A stretch of DNA of 34,031 nucleotides from SFLA01 sp045595785 (GCA_045595785.1 JAZOBE010000011.1:1-34031); one strand, 5' to 3'. Positions 1-7,307 are shown, counted from the stretch's first letter. The notes: generated from the sequence alone by a model not told the origin. Translations and numbers: made by a program.

Positions 1-1
1 C

Positions 2-193
2 CTGAAGAAGATCCGATTCCACGATCTTCGCCACTCCTGCGCCTCGGTCCTCCTTGCCCAAGGAGTACCTATGAAGCAGATCCAGGAATGGCTCGGGCAC
101 AGCGATATGAGCACCACGGCTAATATCTATAGCCACCTCGATGCCGTGACAAAAGCAGACACCGGCGCGGCAATGAGTAAAGCGCTGGGGTGA
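2..193 (+). CDS. Tyrosine recombinase/integrase, C-terminal fragment (cut by window edge)
   Basis: The frame is open from the window start and gives 63 residues before TGA at 191-193. It contains the two C-terminal catalytic boxes of phage-type tyrosine recombinases: HDLRH (His-x-x-Arg) near residues 7-11, and WLGHSDMSTTANIYSHL, which supplies the last catalytic His and the Tyr nucleophile. These enzymes cut and rejoin DNA at att sites, often in tRNA genes. The 5' part lies outside the window, so an intact gene cannot be confirmed. The gene is GC-richer than the AT-rich genes that follow. With a tRNA-Ser gene 2.6 kb to the right it probably belongs to an integrated element, but no matching att pair is visible here. 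Confidence 0.9.
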   Translation: MKKIRFHDLRHSCASVLLAQGVPMKQIQEWLGHSDMSTTANIYSHLDAVTKADTGAAMSKALG

Positions 194-208
194 GAGAGCA
201 TAAGGAAA

Positions 209-230
209 GGGCTGACCACAAAGTCAGCCC
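209..230. terminator. Hairpin between integrase and S51 gene (bidirectional terminator candidate)
   Basis: GGGCTGAC and GTCAGCCC form a perfect 8-bp stem around a 6-base loop (CACAAA). It overlaps the stop codon of the minus-strand peptidase gene and follows the integrase stop by 15 bases. The T-runs on both sides are short, so termination strength is uncertain. Confidence 0.55.
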
Positions 231-910
231 TTCAGATTGGAATTTTGCAAAAACATTTTGACATCACCGATTAATTTAATATTCCCATTATCCACGAGAA
301 TTGCACCTGTTTGAGCCGAAGTTGCATATACAGTTTTACCACGCTCTGCAAGCACACGTTGTATTGATTCATTTTGTACTGCGGTTCCCTCATAATGTAC
401 TTCCATATAAAAATCTTTTAAGTATGGAATTCCTTTATAATAATTAAATTCAGGGTAATCATCGTCAGGAGACAAATGATATTCAGCTAACTGAATAACC
501 GCACCAGCACTATAACCCATAACTATTCCTTTGTGTTGCATCAAAACATCATACAAATTGAATTCTTTAATTCTATCCATCATTTTGTCAGGCAAGCCGC
601 CAAGGAAGTAAACAATATCAGCATTCTTGATTTTTTGCACAGCGGATTCCTTTGTGTCAGTAAAATAATTAACAAAAACAATATTATCTTCGAGAATACC
701 ATAGGCAGCAAATCCACTAACAATTCCGTTATAATACTTGCCAAAATTCTTATCATACAATGCATTCCAATCCGATAAGGACTTCACTCGATTTTCTCTG
801 AATGAAAATGCAATAATGACGACAGAATGATTAGGCTGTATATATTTCTTTAATTCATTATAAAGCCATGGGGTATCAATGTTATATCCTTCAAGCAATA
901 TGTTAATCAT
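224..910 (-). CDS. Peptidase E-like protein (family S51, type 1 glutamine amidotransferase-like fold)
   Basis: This is a 228-residue protein of the peptidase E (aspartyl dipeptidase) family. The nucleophile elbow GYSAGA places the catalytic Ser at about residue 134, and a VHYEG segment near residue 172 fits the catalytic His. An LGG motif near 103-105 is also typical. The ATG at 908-910 was chosen because AAGGCGG lies 6-8 bases upstream; a TTG at 935-937 in the same frame has no such site. The gene starts 19 bases after the AbiH stop, so the two are almost certainly co-transcribed. Both are visibly AT-richer than the rest of the window, a sign of transfer. Known family members cleave N-terminal Asp dipeptides or cyanophycin-derived dipeptides; the substrate here is unknown. 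A role in defence is inferred only from context. Confidence 0.85.
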   Translation of the reverse strand: MINILLEGYNIDTPWLYNELKKYIQPNHSVVIIAFSFRENRVKSLSDWNALYDKNFGKYYNGIVSGFAAYGILEDNIVFVNYFTDTKESAVQKIKNADIVYFLGGLPDKMMDRIKEFNLYDVLMQHKGIVMGYSAGAVIQLAEYHLSPDDDYPEFNYYKGIPYLKDFYMEVHYEGTAVQNESIQRVLAERGKTVYATSAQTGAILVDNGNIKLIGDVKMFLQNSNLKG

Positions 911-929
911 CGTTTCTACCGCCTTATTA

Positions 930-2702
930 TTAATCAATGTCTGGATTTCGTTTTCTTTCTTCTTCGTATCGCTCTATCATATACAGATCGTATCCATGTT
1001 CGAAATATAAATCCGAAAAATATTTGAATTTAAATCTAACAGGTATTGTCAATTTGGAGAGTTCAATTCCTCTAACTGCCTTATCTAAAACATCATTTTT
1101 ACCCGCTATTCTAATTATTTCATTTAAATGTTCCCAATATTGTTGTGTCGGATTATCTTCGGTTAAAATTTCGCATAAATACGTTTTCATTTCTTCGACG
1201 TCTGTTATTTTTACCAAAGCTATGTAAGGGTTTTCGTTCTGCTTCTTTTCATATCGAACACGATTATATTCGTTTATTTTATCTATTAATCTTTTCGTAT
1301 ATGGCGAACACTCTTCTTCACCAAAAGCTTCAGAATAATTTGACCAATCGCTATGCTTGTACATTAATGGTCGGCCGAGTTTTTCCTCGAAGGAAATTCG
1401 CTTACATATCGATAAATAAGTTTTTTCATCGAATTCATAAATGTCATAGGAGCATAATGCCTCGTATAGACTTATAGCTTTTCTTTGTGAATGGAAATAT
1501 GTCAAATCCTGAGTGTTGTACATGCTCTTTACTTTGCTTAACAGTTCTTCAATATTGATACTTTTTTGTGCGTGAGCTTGATACAGAAATCGAATATCAC
1601 GCGTTATCTCTACCCCTCCCGAATTATCATATTGGTGTTGAGCCTGTGGTACAAATCTGATTTTTGGCTTTTTCCCAGATACTTGAGCTATTAAATTGTT
1701 TTTTCCTATAATATCTATCAAATTTGATACTATTTGTTGGTATGACTTATCATTGTAGTAATAGATAGTTATTGAAGTTTTGTCACAGGATATTAAATCT
1801 GTAATAATATCACTATCTGAAGAATCTAATGAGTGACCGAAAAAAGCAATCTCAATCGATTCATCTTCTTTGGTGTTTTCTTGAAGCCAGCTTTTATAAT
1901 CACTGCCAGTTTTTTTAGTAATACGCTGATAATATTTTTCAAACTCAACATAACTACTGTTTTTCGCTGATCCGTCACAAGGAGATGTTATACCCAAAAT
2001 TATATTAGAATTCTCTGAAAAATTCTCAGTAGCGCAACCGTGAATATAGTGCACCTGTTCGTTCCAATGAACACCACCATAAATGCGCTGATACGTATTG
2101 GAATAATTAAATGTAATTACCTTATTTGCATCAAAATCTATAATATTGGGTGAGACACCTTGAATAGGGGTGTTGTTGACAAAGTGAGATATATATAATT
2201 CAAGTGCTAATGAAAAATCATTTAATGCTTTACACAAAGTCGAATGTATTTCCGCCAATGAAACCTCGTTAAGTTTTCCACTATCAATATGCTTTAAACC
2301 CAAGGATTCAATTACATCATGTATTCTATGTTCGGCGGTTGCATTATAACGAGTTTGATTAGAATTTTTAAATTCTTGTTCAACCGTTTTGAATTCATTA
2401 ATGACCGATTTGATTTCAGTTTCTAAATCAATCCAGTTGGTACCACGCTTTTCAATTTGCCTATTAAAATGTCTAAATAGACAGTTTTCTTTCAATAAAG
2501 CAATAAATCTTTTCCGGAAATCCTCATTATATTCTAATTCTTCCATATAGGAGAGCTGGATCATGGTTAAATCTTTCAAATCAACATATGTTGGGGAATC
2601 GAATTTATTCAATACCTTATTGCAGAAATTCATAAAATTATAATAACTTGTAGGAAGGTCATGGTCTACATCGAACCCATTACCAAGAACTAAGATTTTC
2701 AT
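930..2702 (-). CDS. AbiH-family abortive infection protein with long C-terminal extension
   Basis: This 590-residue protein begins with the AbiH signature: a beta strand, then GNGFD (residues 7-11) and DLPTSYYNF. Later come FNYSNTY (198-204), HYIHG (218-222) and FFGHSLDSSDSDII (287-300). AbiH proteins are associated with phage resistance in lactococci and many genomes. The order of the motifs recalls SIR2-like NAD-binding defence domains, but that link is an inference. Residues from about 350 to 590 lie beyond the recognisable AbiH core and resemble nothing I can name. The start is supported by AGAGGAC just upstream of the ATG. The gene is AT-rich, is followed by the S51 peptidase homologue, and lies between an integrase end and tRNA-Ser, consistent with a horizontally acquired defence cargo. 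No convincing promoter was seen in the 50 bases between the tRNA terminator and the start. Confidence 0.85.
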   Translation of the reverse strand: MKILVLGNGFDVDHDLPTSYYNFMNFCNKVLNKFDSPTYVDLKDLTMIQLSYMEELEYNEDFRKRFIALLKENCLFRHFNRQIEKRGTNWIDLETEIKSVINEFKTVEQEFKNSNQTRYNATAEHRIHDVIESLGLKHIDSGKLNEVSLAEIHSTLCKALNDFSLALELYISHFVNNTPIQGVSPNIIDFDANKVITFNYSNTYQRIYGGVHWNEQVHYIHGCATENFSENSNIILGITSPCDGSAKNSSYVEFEKYYQRITKKTGSDYKSWLQENTKEDESIEIAFFGHSLDSSDSDIITDLISCDKTSITIYYYNDKSYQQIVSNLIDIIGKNNLIAQVSGKKPKIRFVPQAQHQYDNSGGVEITRDIRFLYQAHAQKSINIEELLSKVKSMYNTQDLTYFHSQRKAISLYEALCSYDIYEFDEKTYLSICKRISFEEKLGRPLMYKHSDWSNYSEAFGEEECSPYTKRLIDKINEYNRVRYEKKQNENPYIALVKITDVEEMKTYLCEILTEDNPTQQYWEHLNEIIRIAGKNDVLDKAVRGIELSKLTIPVRFKFKYFSDLYFEHGYDLYMIERYEEERKRNPDID

Positions 2703-2759
2703 AAATGTCCTCTTTCTATGCTTATTAATACTTCTTATTACATAACCTTAAATGAAAAA

Positions 2760-2785
2760 GCCGCAGAACTCCTAAGTCCTGCGGC
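2760..2785 (-). terminator. Rho-independent terminator of tRNA-Ser(CGA)
   Basis: GCCGCAG/CTGCGGC pairs with four further inner bases around CCTA, and on the minus strand the stem is followed by five T residues. It lies 27 bases past the tRNA 3' end. A second small inverted repeat (GCGGTTT/AAACCGC, 2794-2808) lies between them. The plus-strand flank is also T-rich, so it may act both ways. Confidence 0.8.
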
Positions 2786-2811
2786 TTCTTTTCGCGGTTT
2801 GAAACCGCATT

Positions 2812-2900
2812 TGGCGGAGAGAGAGGGATTCGAACCCTCGTGCGCGTGAGCGCAAACTGATTTCGAGTCAGCCCCGTTATGACCACTTCGATATCTCTCC
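2812..2900 (-). tRNA. tRNA-Ser(CGA)
   Basis: On the minus strand the cloverleaf reads with acceptor stem GGAGAGA/TCTCTCC, discriminator G and an encoded CCA end (2812-2814). The anticodon loop CTCGAAA on a CTGA/TCAG stem gives anticodon CGA, which reads UCG serine codons. The long variable arm (GTTTGCGCTCACGCGCAC) is typical of tRNA-Ser, and the T arm is GAGGG-TTCGAAT-CCCTC. The 3' end faces the integrase/AbiH segment, the usual geometry for tRNA-targeted integration. Confidence 0.96.
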
Positions 2901-2918
2901 GTATTTTTGATTTTGTAT

Positions 2919-2947
2919 ATGTTAGCACAAATGGCAGGAATTTGCAA
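2919..2947 (-). promoter_or_regulatory. Sigma-A-type promoter of tRNA-Ser(CGA)
   Basis: Minus strand: TTGCAA (2942-2947), a 17-base spacer, then TAACAT (2919-2924). The -10 box ends 18 bases before the mature tRNA 5' end. Both boxes match consensus at 4 of 6 positions. Confidence 0.6.
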
Positions 2948-2987
2948 TAGTTTTTTATAAAAACCCCTTTTCTTTTTATGTCCGTTA

Positions 2988-2996
2988 TGTTAGAAT
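2988..2996 (+). promoter_or_regulatory. Possible extended -10 promoter for the Nif3-like operon
   Basis: TGT followed by TAGAAT matches the extended -10 form (TGn-TATAAT) 21 bases before the chosen Nif3-like start. No good -35 box is present, which extended -10 promoters tolerate. It is divergent from the tRNA-Ser promoter. Confidence 0.4.
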
Positions 2997-3017
2997 AAAA
3001 GTTACGGAGGTATGATT

Positions 3018-3797
3018 ATGATGAAAGCTATCGAAGTTCTTGAACGACTTAATACTTTTTCTGCCGCGACGCTTGCGCAGACGGTGGACACCAGAAAAGC
3101 AGGAAGCGATGAAAAGGAAGTTCGCCGTGTGGCGTTTTGCTTTACCGCCACTGCCGATGTTATTAAAGCCGCCCATGAGTGGGGTGCAGACGTGCTTATC
3201 ACCCACGAGCCTACTTATGCTGACCACTACGATAATTTTACAGATCACCCCGTAACAAAGGCAAAGCGTGACTTGCTTGAATCCACGGGAATGACGGTTT
3301 ACCGTTGGCACGACCATCCCCATGCCGCCGTGCCCGATGTTATACACATGGGATTCCTTGAAAGAACCGGACTTAAAGGCACGCTTGACGGACGGTTTTT
3401 TATACTTGACGAGAGCATGACTGCCCGCGATATTGCCGAGCAGACCGAGAAAACTGCGGGAATAAAGCACGCCCGTATTATCGGTGCGGCGGACAAGCCT
3501 GCAAAAAAGATTGCTATGTGTCTCGGCGCTTGCGGAGATATGGTGTTTGACCTTGTTAAAAACAGCGATTGCGAGACGGTTATCGCAGGCGAGATATGCG
3601 AATGGCGCGAAGGCTGTTTTGTACGGGATGCCGCCCAGCTTGGGTTTAATAAATCTATTATTCTTTTGGGACATTGCGGAAGCGAGCGCGACGGTATGAG
3701 TTATCTTACCGACGTGTGGAACACCCTTTGTCCTGAAATACCCGGAAAATACTTTGAGACCGGCGAGGTCTACAGCTATACGGAGGACAAACGTTAA
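3018..3797 (+). CDS. Nif3-like dinuclear metal centre protein (NIF3/DUF34 family)
   Basis: The protein is about 259 residues. It carries the family motif around ITHEPTYADHYD (residues about 61-72), whose His and Glu/Asp residues bind a metal pair, and a C-terminal LGHCGSERDG segment that supplies further ligands. Family members form toroidal hexamers in the cytoplasm; a GTP cyclohydrolase-like or metal-handling role has been proposed but the function is not settled. GGAGG at 3006-3010 is only one base from an ATG at 3012 and seven from the ATG at 3018, so 3018 (or 3021) is the likely start. The stop codon overlaps the next start by one base (TAATG), coupling this cytoplasmic protein to a secreted one, an odd partnership. 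Confidence 0.88.
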   Translation: MMKAIEVLERLNTFSAATLAQTVDTRKAGSDEKEVRRVAFCFTATADVIKAAHEWGADVLITHEPTYADHYDNFTDHPVTKAKRDLLESTGMTVYRWHDHPHAAVPDVIHMGFLERTGLKGTLDGRFFILDESMTARDIAEQTEKTAGIKHARIIGAADKPAKKIAMCLGACGDMVFDLVKNSDCETVIAGEICEWREGCFVRDAAQLGFNKSIILLGHCGSERDGMSYLTDVWNTLCPEIPGKYFETGEVYSYTEDKR

Positions 3798-5455
3798 TGA
3801 AAAAAATTTTTGTGGTTTTTTTGGCGGCGCTTTTGGTGTGCATGACAGCTCTGCCCGTAAGCGCATCTCACAGCAACCCCTGCGTTATACATAAATATTC
3901 CGGCACCGGCTATGAAATGACAGTTCCGGGCGCTGTGTCCTTTGACCCTGAAATTCAGGAATACTGGACGGAAAGCGGAGAAAAGTTATCGTTGGTTATT
4001 ACCTTGAACGATATCAGCAACAAAATTATCGCCAACGGCGGTATTGTGGGTCTTACCCTTTACCTCACCTATAACTCCGAGGCAGTTACCTTTATTGATT
4101 CGGGCTTGGAAAGTATGTTTGTGTCCGTCCCCGCAGGCAACACCTCTGCGGCGAGAGCAGACTGGCTTACCGAAACCGGCACAGATTATACCGACCGTGT
4201 TGATTCCAAAACAGGACTTAACGTTATACGGATAATGGCTACGTCTTACGAAAGTATTGAACATTCGGACAGCAAATATGCGGCTGTGAAGGACGGCGAC
4301 TTTGTTTTGAAGCTGGAGTTTACGGTAAATTCCGGTTGGACGGGCGATATACAGTTTAAGACCACCATGAGCAGTGTTACCGATTTCAAGCTTAAAAGCT
4401 ATGACGGCGCAGGCTTTATCCGTAACGTAAAAAGCTATGCGGGTCTTGAGGCAAACTCCCAGCATTCGGGCGAGTGGATTACCGTTATAGAGCCCACCTG
4501 CACCACCGCAGGCTATGCAGAGCTTCGCTGTAAAACCTGTAACGAGATTGCAGGCGTAAAGGAGCTCCCCTTCGGGCACGTTCCCGGAGAATACGTGGAG
4601 AAGGTAAAGCTTTCCTGTGTTGACGACGGAGTTTATGAATCCTATTGTACTCTGTGTAACGCGCTTGCGGATACAAAGATTGAGTTCACCCCCGGTCACG
4701 ATTTCAGCGAATGGGCGGAGACAAAGGCGCCCACTTATACCGAAAAGGGCGAGGAACAGCGTGTCTGCTCTGTGTGCAATACCGTGGAGACCAGAAGAAT
4801 CCCCATGCTTGAAGGATTCGGATACAGTGTAAGCGCAAGCAATCCTGTAGTTCAAGGCGCAGAATTTGTGGACGGCTCTACTCTTGCGGTTACTGTGGCT
4901 CTTTCCGGAGGCGCCGATATTAACAGTATAAAGTTCAACCTTGAATATGATAAGAGCGTTATCAAGTTTACCGAAGCAGTTTTTGCAGATGGCGTGTTTG
5001 CCGTCACTTCCGCTCTTGAAAGTGATGGATATGTTGCAGTCACCGTCGGTGCAGAGGAAGGGCTTAACATAAAGCTGAACGGAAAGCAGACTATCGTTGT
5101 GCTGTACTTTACTGTTATTACGGGCAGGGGCGTTGAGGCGAAGAACTCAAAATTAAGCGTTGTCAACGTAGGTATTACCGATGCAGACGGAAAACAGATT
5201 TCCATTCAGTCCAAAACGACAACACAGTTTAGTGTAGTGAGATTTCTGGATCTTGATAACGACGGTACGGTTACTCTGGCAGACGCTATAAGCGTATACA
5301 ATATTATTTCTGAGGGCTCTGTAAATTACACTGCCGCCGCAGACGTGGACAGAGACGGAGTTATCACCCTCTTTGATTTTATTGCGATTTATAAGCACCT
5401 CACCGGCGAATATACTTATGCCGATATGCTTAACGGCGGAGAAAAGGTGAATTAA
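3797..5455 (+). CDS. Secreted scaffoldin-like protein: cohesin-like domain, three CxxC repeats, second cohesin-like domain, type I dockerin
   Basis: This is a 552-residue protein with a signal peptide (cleavage after the VSA motif near residue 23). Residues about 40-210 and 345-475 have cohesin-like beta-sandwich patterns, such as GIVGLTLYLTYNSEAVTF and INSIKFNLEYDKSVIKF. Between them three repeats of about 40 residues each carry a Cys-x-x-Cys pair (245/248, 284/287, 324/327) and resemble small secreted zinc-ribbon-like repeats. The C-terminus is a type I dockerin with two calcium loops, DLDNDGTVTLAD (about 485-496) and DVDRDGVITLFD (about 516-527). Cohesin plus dockerin in one chain suggests an adaptor scaffoldin in a cellulosome-like surface complex. 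The cohesin assignment is by eye; related carbohydrate-binding folds are possible. GGAGG at 3782-3786 and a one-base overlap with the upstream stop support the start. Confidence 0.8.
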   Translation: MKKIFVVFLAALLVCMTALPVSASHSNPCVIHKYSGTGYEMTVPGAVSFDPEIQEYWTESGEKLSLVITLNDISNKIIANGGIVGLTLYLTYNSEAVTFIDSGLESMFVSVPAGNTSAARADWLTETGTDYTDRVDSKTGLNVIRIMATSYESIEHSDSKYAAVKDGDFVLKLEFTVNSGWTGDIQFKTTMSSVTDFKLKSYDGAGFIRNVKSYAGLEANSQHSGEWITVIEPTCTTAGYAELRCKTCNEIAGVKELPFGHVPGEYVEKVKLSCVDDGVYESYCTLCNALADTKIEFTPGHDFSEWAETKAPTYTEKGEEQRVCSVCNTVETRRIPMLEGFGYSVSASNPVVQGAEFVDGSTLAVTVALSGGADINSIKFNLEYDKSVIKFTEAVFADGVFAVTSALESDGYVAVTVGAEEGLNIKLNGKQTIVVLYFTVITGRGVEAKNSKLSVVNVGITDADGKQISIQSKTTTQFSVVRFLDLDNDGTVTLADAISVYNIISEGSVNYTAAADVDRDGVITLFDFIAIYKHLTGEYTYADMLNGGEKVN

Positions 5456-5462
5456 TTATTTT

Positions 5463-5500
5463 TATACCCTGCGTTTTTTGTTTTCGCAGGGTATATTTTT
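5463..5500 (+). terminator. Rho-independent terminator of the Nif3-like/scaffoldin operon
   Basis: TATACCCTGCG (5463-5473) pairs perfectly with CGCAGGGTATA (5485-5495) around an 11-base T-rich loop and is followed by TTTTT. It starts 8 bases after the stop codon. Confidence 0.9.
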
Positions 5501-5537
5501 ACGTATATTTGTCAAAATACACACGGGGTGATATATT

Positions 5538-6218
5538 TTGACAGACGAAAATAACAACGAAAACAACAACGAAAACCGAGAAGACATTTCTCCCGACCAA
5601 GAAAGCATAACCACGGAAAGCGGAATTCACGCCCTTATAATCGCAGGTCAGATAGAGGGTCATTTTACCGCAGGCGCACAGGCAAAAAGCACCAGATACG
5701 AGCAATGTATTCCCACTCTGGTGGCGGTGGAGGAATCATCAAACATTGGCGGACTTTTACTGCTTATCAACACCATTGGCGGCGACGTGGAGGCTGGGCT
5801 TGCCTTTGCGGAGCTTATTGCGGGAATGAAAAAGCCAACCGTATCCATAGTTTTGGGCGGCGGACATTCCATCGGCGTGCCGCTTGCGGTAAGCGCAAAA
5901 AAATCCTTTATCGTGCCGTCTGCAACAATGACTCTACATCCGGTTCGGATAAACGGGCTGGTGATAGGCGTACCGCAGACCTATAGTTATTTTGAGAAAA
6001 TGCAAAACCGCATTGTGGATTTTATTGTCCGTAATTCCCGTGCAGACGGTGACGAACTGCGTAAGCTTATGTGCCGTACCGACGAGCTTACCACCGATAT
6101 CGGCACTGTTCTGGAAGGAAACGAGGCGGTGGAAAAGGGAATAATTGACCAGGTGGGCGGCTTGGGCGACGCGGTGGCAGCCCTTAAGGAAATGATGCGC
6201 GAAAAGGGAAAACAGTAA
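5538..6218 (+). CDS. tepA: ClpP-fold serine protease, TepA/SppA-like
   Basis: This is a 226-residue ClpP-superfamily protease. The order of motifs is NTIGG (78-82, oxyanion-type loop), GGGHSIG with the nucleophile Ser at residue 111, and MTLHP with His at 134. It ends with the TTDIGTVLEGNEAVEKGIID segment typical of ClpP/SppA folds. The closest recognised type is the translocation-enhancing protein TepA (YmfB in Bacillus subtilis), a Clp-like protease linked to protein export. The first 25 residues are rich in Asn, Glu and Asp and look disordered. The start is TTG: GGGGTGA (5524-5530) lies seven bases before it and no in-frame ATG lies nearby. The gene is monocistronic between a terminator and the L21 promoter. 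Confidence 0.85.
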   Translation: MTDENNNENNNENREDISPDQESITTESGIHALIIAGQIEGHFTAGAQAKSTRYEQCIPTLVAVEESSNIGGLLLLINTIGGDVEAGLAFAELIAGMKKPTVSIVLGGGHSIGVPLAVSAKKSFIVPSATMTLHPVRINGLVIGVPQTYSYFEKMQNRIVDFIVRNSRADGDELRKLMCRTDELTTDIGTVLEGNEAVEKGIIDQVGGLGDAVAALKEMMREKGKQ

Positions 6219-6239
6219 GAAAAAATCTAAAAAAATGTA

Positions 6240-6268
6240 TTGACAAACCGCTTTTCTTGTGTTAATAT
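6240..6268 (+). promoter_or_regulatory. Promoter of the rplU-prp-rpmA operon
   Basis: TTGACA (6240-6245), a 17-base spacer and TAATAT (6263-6268) make a near-consensus sigma-A promoter. It lies about 94 bases before the L21 start, leaving room for a structured leader. Confidence 0.88.
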
Positions 6269-6274
6269 AGCAAG

Positions 6275-6361
6275 TGCCGCGTGTATGGGGTTTTTGAAGT
6301 TGCGCTTAAAACGCACACCTGCTAAGCAGCGAGTCTATAAAGAAAGAGAGGTGCTGCACCA
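6275..6361 (+). ncRNA. L21 leader (autoregulatory 5' UTR of rplU)
   Basis: The leader holds a TGCG/CGCA hairpin (6301-6315), a CTGC-TAA-GCAG hairpin (6319-6329), and CACCT (6316-6320), which can pair with the AGGTG of the Shine-Dalgarno region just upstream of the start. Position, size and the GAGAGGTGCTGCACC end fit the L21 leader found in front of rplU in Firmicutes, where L21 is thought to repress its own operon. A covariance-model search (Rfam L21_leader) would settle it. Confidence 0.65.
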
Positions 6362-6670
6362 ATGTTTGCAATAGTAGAAACAGGAGGAAAGCAGTACAAA
6401 GTCAGCGAAGGCGACGTTATCTACGTTGAAAAGCTTGACGTTAACGAAGGCGACACTTACACCTTCGAAAAGGTATTGGCAATTTCCACCGCAGAAGGCT
6501 TTGTTGCAGGAAACCCCGTTGTTTCCGCAAAGGTAGAAGCTAATGTGGTTAAGAACGGCAAGGGCAAGAAGATCCACGTACTCCGTTACAAGGCAAAGAA
6601 GAACGAGAAGAAGCATATCGGCCACAGACAGCCTTACACCAAGCTTCAGATCACTTCTATCAACGCTTAA
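6362..6670 (+). CDS. rplU: 50S ribosomal protein L21
   Basis: The 102-residue product is normal L21 length. It begins MFAIVETGGKQYKV, the hallmark N-terminus, and has the basic rRNA-binding C-terminal stretch (KGKKIHVLRYKAKKNEKKHIGHRQ region, interrupted here for brevity). L21 binds 23S rRNA domain VI in the large subunit. It is the first gene of the classical rplU-prp-rpmA operon, with the next start two bases after its stop. Confidence 0.98.
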   Translation: MFAIVETGGKQYKVSEGDVIYVEKLDVNEGDTYTFEKVLAISTAEGFVAGNPVVSAKVEANVVKNGKGKKIHVLRYKAKKNEKKHIGHRQPYTKLQITSINA

Positions 6671-6672
6671 TT

Positions 6673-7017
6673 ATGATTAAAGCGGAAGTCAGCTTCGGAA
6701 AGAAAGATTGCCGTATCCGTGTTTCCGGTCATTCGGGTTATGCGGAATCGGGCAGTGATATCGTCTGTGCCGCAGTCAGTTCAATGTTAATGCTTACCCT
6801 TAATACGGTGACAGAAAGATTGGGCTGTAAAGCGGATATTCAGGCAGATAACGACGGAGCTACCGTAAACGCCAAGGTGTTTGATTATACGCCTGCGGCG
6901 GAAGGAATTATTAAGCAATTTGCACGGGAGGTATGGGAGATTTCCCAAAGCTATCCCGAAAACGTAACGGTTAATGCCGATTTTTTGAAAGGAGAAATTT
7001 CACAATGCTTAGATTGA
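6673..7017 (+). CDS. prp: Ribosomal-processing cysteine protease Prp
   Basis: This 114-residue protein sits between L21 and L27, the conserved Firmicutes position. The segment GHSGYAESGSDIVCAAVS holds the catalytic His (20) and Cys (32). Prp removes the short N-terminal extension of L27, a step needed for ribosome assembly in Staphylococcus aureus and relatives. The L27 encoded next door has exactly such an extension. The 3' end overlaps the rpmA start by 13 bases, and the rpmA Shine-Dalgarno (AAGGAG) lies inside prp, so expression is coupled. Confidence 0.95.
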   Translation: MIKAEVSFGKKDCRIRVSGHSGYAESGSDIVCAAVSSMLMLTLNTVTERLGCKADIQADNDGATVNAKVFDYTPAAEGIIKQFAREVWEISQSYPENVTVNADFLKGEISQCLD

Positions 7018-7292
7018 CTATACAGTTTTTTGCACATAAGAAGGGCGTTGGTTCTACCAAGAACGGTCGTGATTCCGAGTCCAAGCGTCTCGGCGCAAAG
7101 CGTGCAGACGGTCAGTTCGTAGTTGCAGGCAACATTCTTGTTCGCCAGCGCGGAACCAAGATCCACCCGGGCAATAATGTCGGCAGAGGTTCTGACGACA
7201 CTCTGTTCGCACTTGCAGACGGCGTCGTTAAGTTCGAGCCTATGGCAGGCGGCAGAAAGAAAGTCAGCGTTAACGCAGTTTCCGCAGACTAA
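7005..7292 (+). CDS. rpmA: 50S ribosomal protein L27 with Prp-cleaved N-terminal extension
   Basis: The 95-residue product contains the universal L27 core (STKNGRDSESKRLGAKR). Its N-terminus MLRLTIQFFAHKKG matches the Firmicutes pro-L27 pattern, with the Prp cut expected between Phe9 and Ala10. The mature end then reaches toward the peptidyl-transferase centre. The last gene of the L21 operon, it is followed by a strong terminator. Confidence 0.98.
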   Translation: MLRLTIQFFAHKKGVGSTKNGRDSESKRLGAKRADGQFVVAGNILVRQRGTKIHPGNNVGRGSDDTLFALADGVVKFEPMAGGRKKVSVNAVSAD

Positions 7293-7307
7293 CTATATGC
7301 TTTTCAC

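Noticed and set aside
2725..2947. Two open frames of 67-69 codons over tRNA-Ser(CGA)
   Set aside because: They are readings of the tRNA gene itself and its flanks.
3986..4855. Long antisense frame of 289 codons inside the scaffoldin gene
   Set aside because: No ribosome-binding site, no domain, and codon use mirrors the real gene on the other strand.
5515..5543. TTGTCA-17-TATATT promoter-like match before the TepA-like gene
   Set aside because: The -10 box directly abuts the TTG start codon, so transcription would begin inside the gene. TTGACA at 5538 is simply its first codons.
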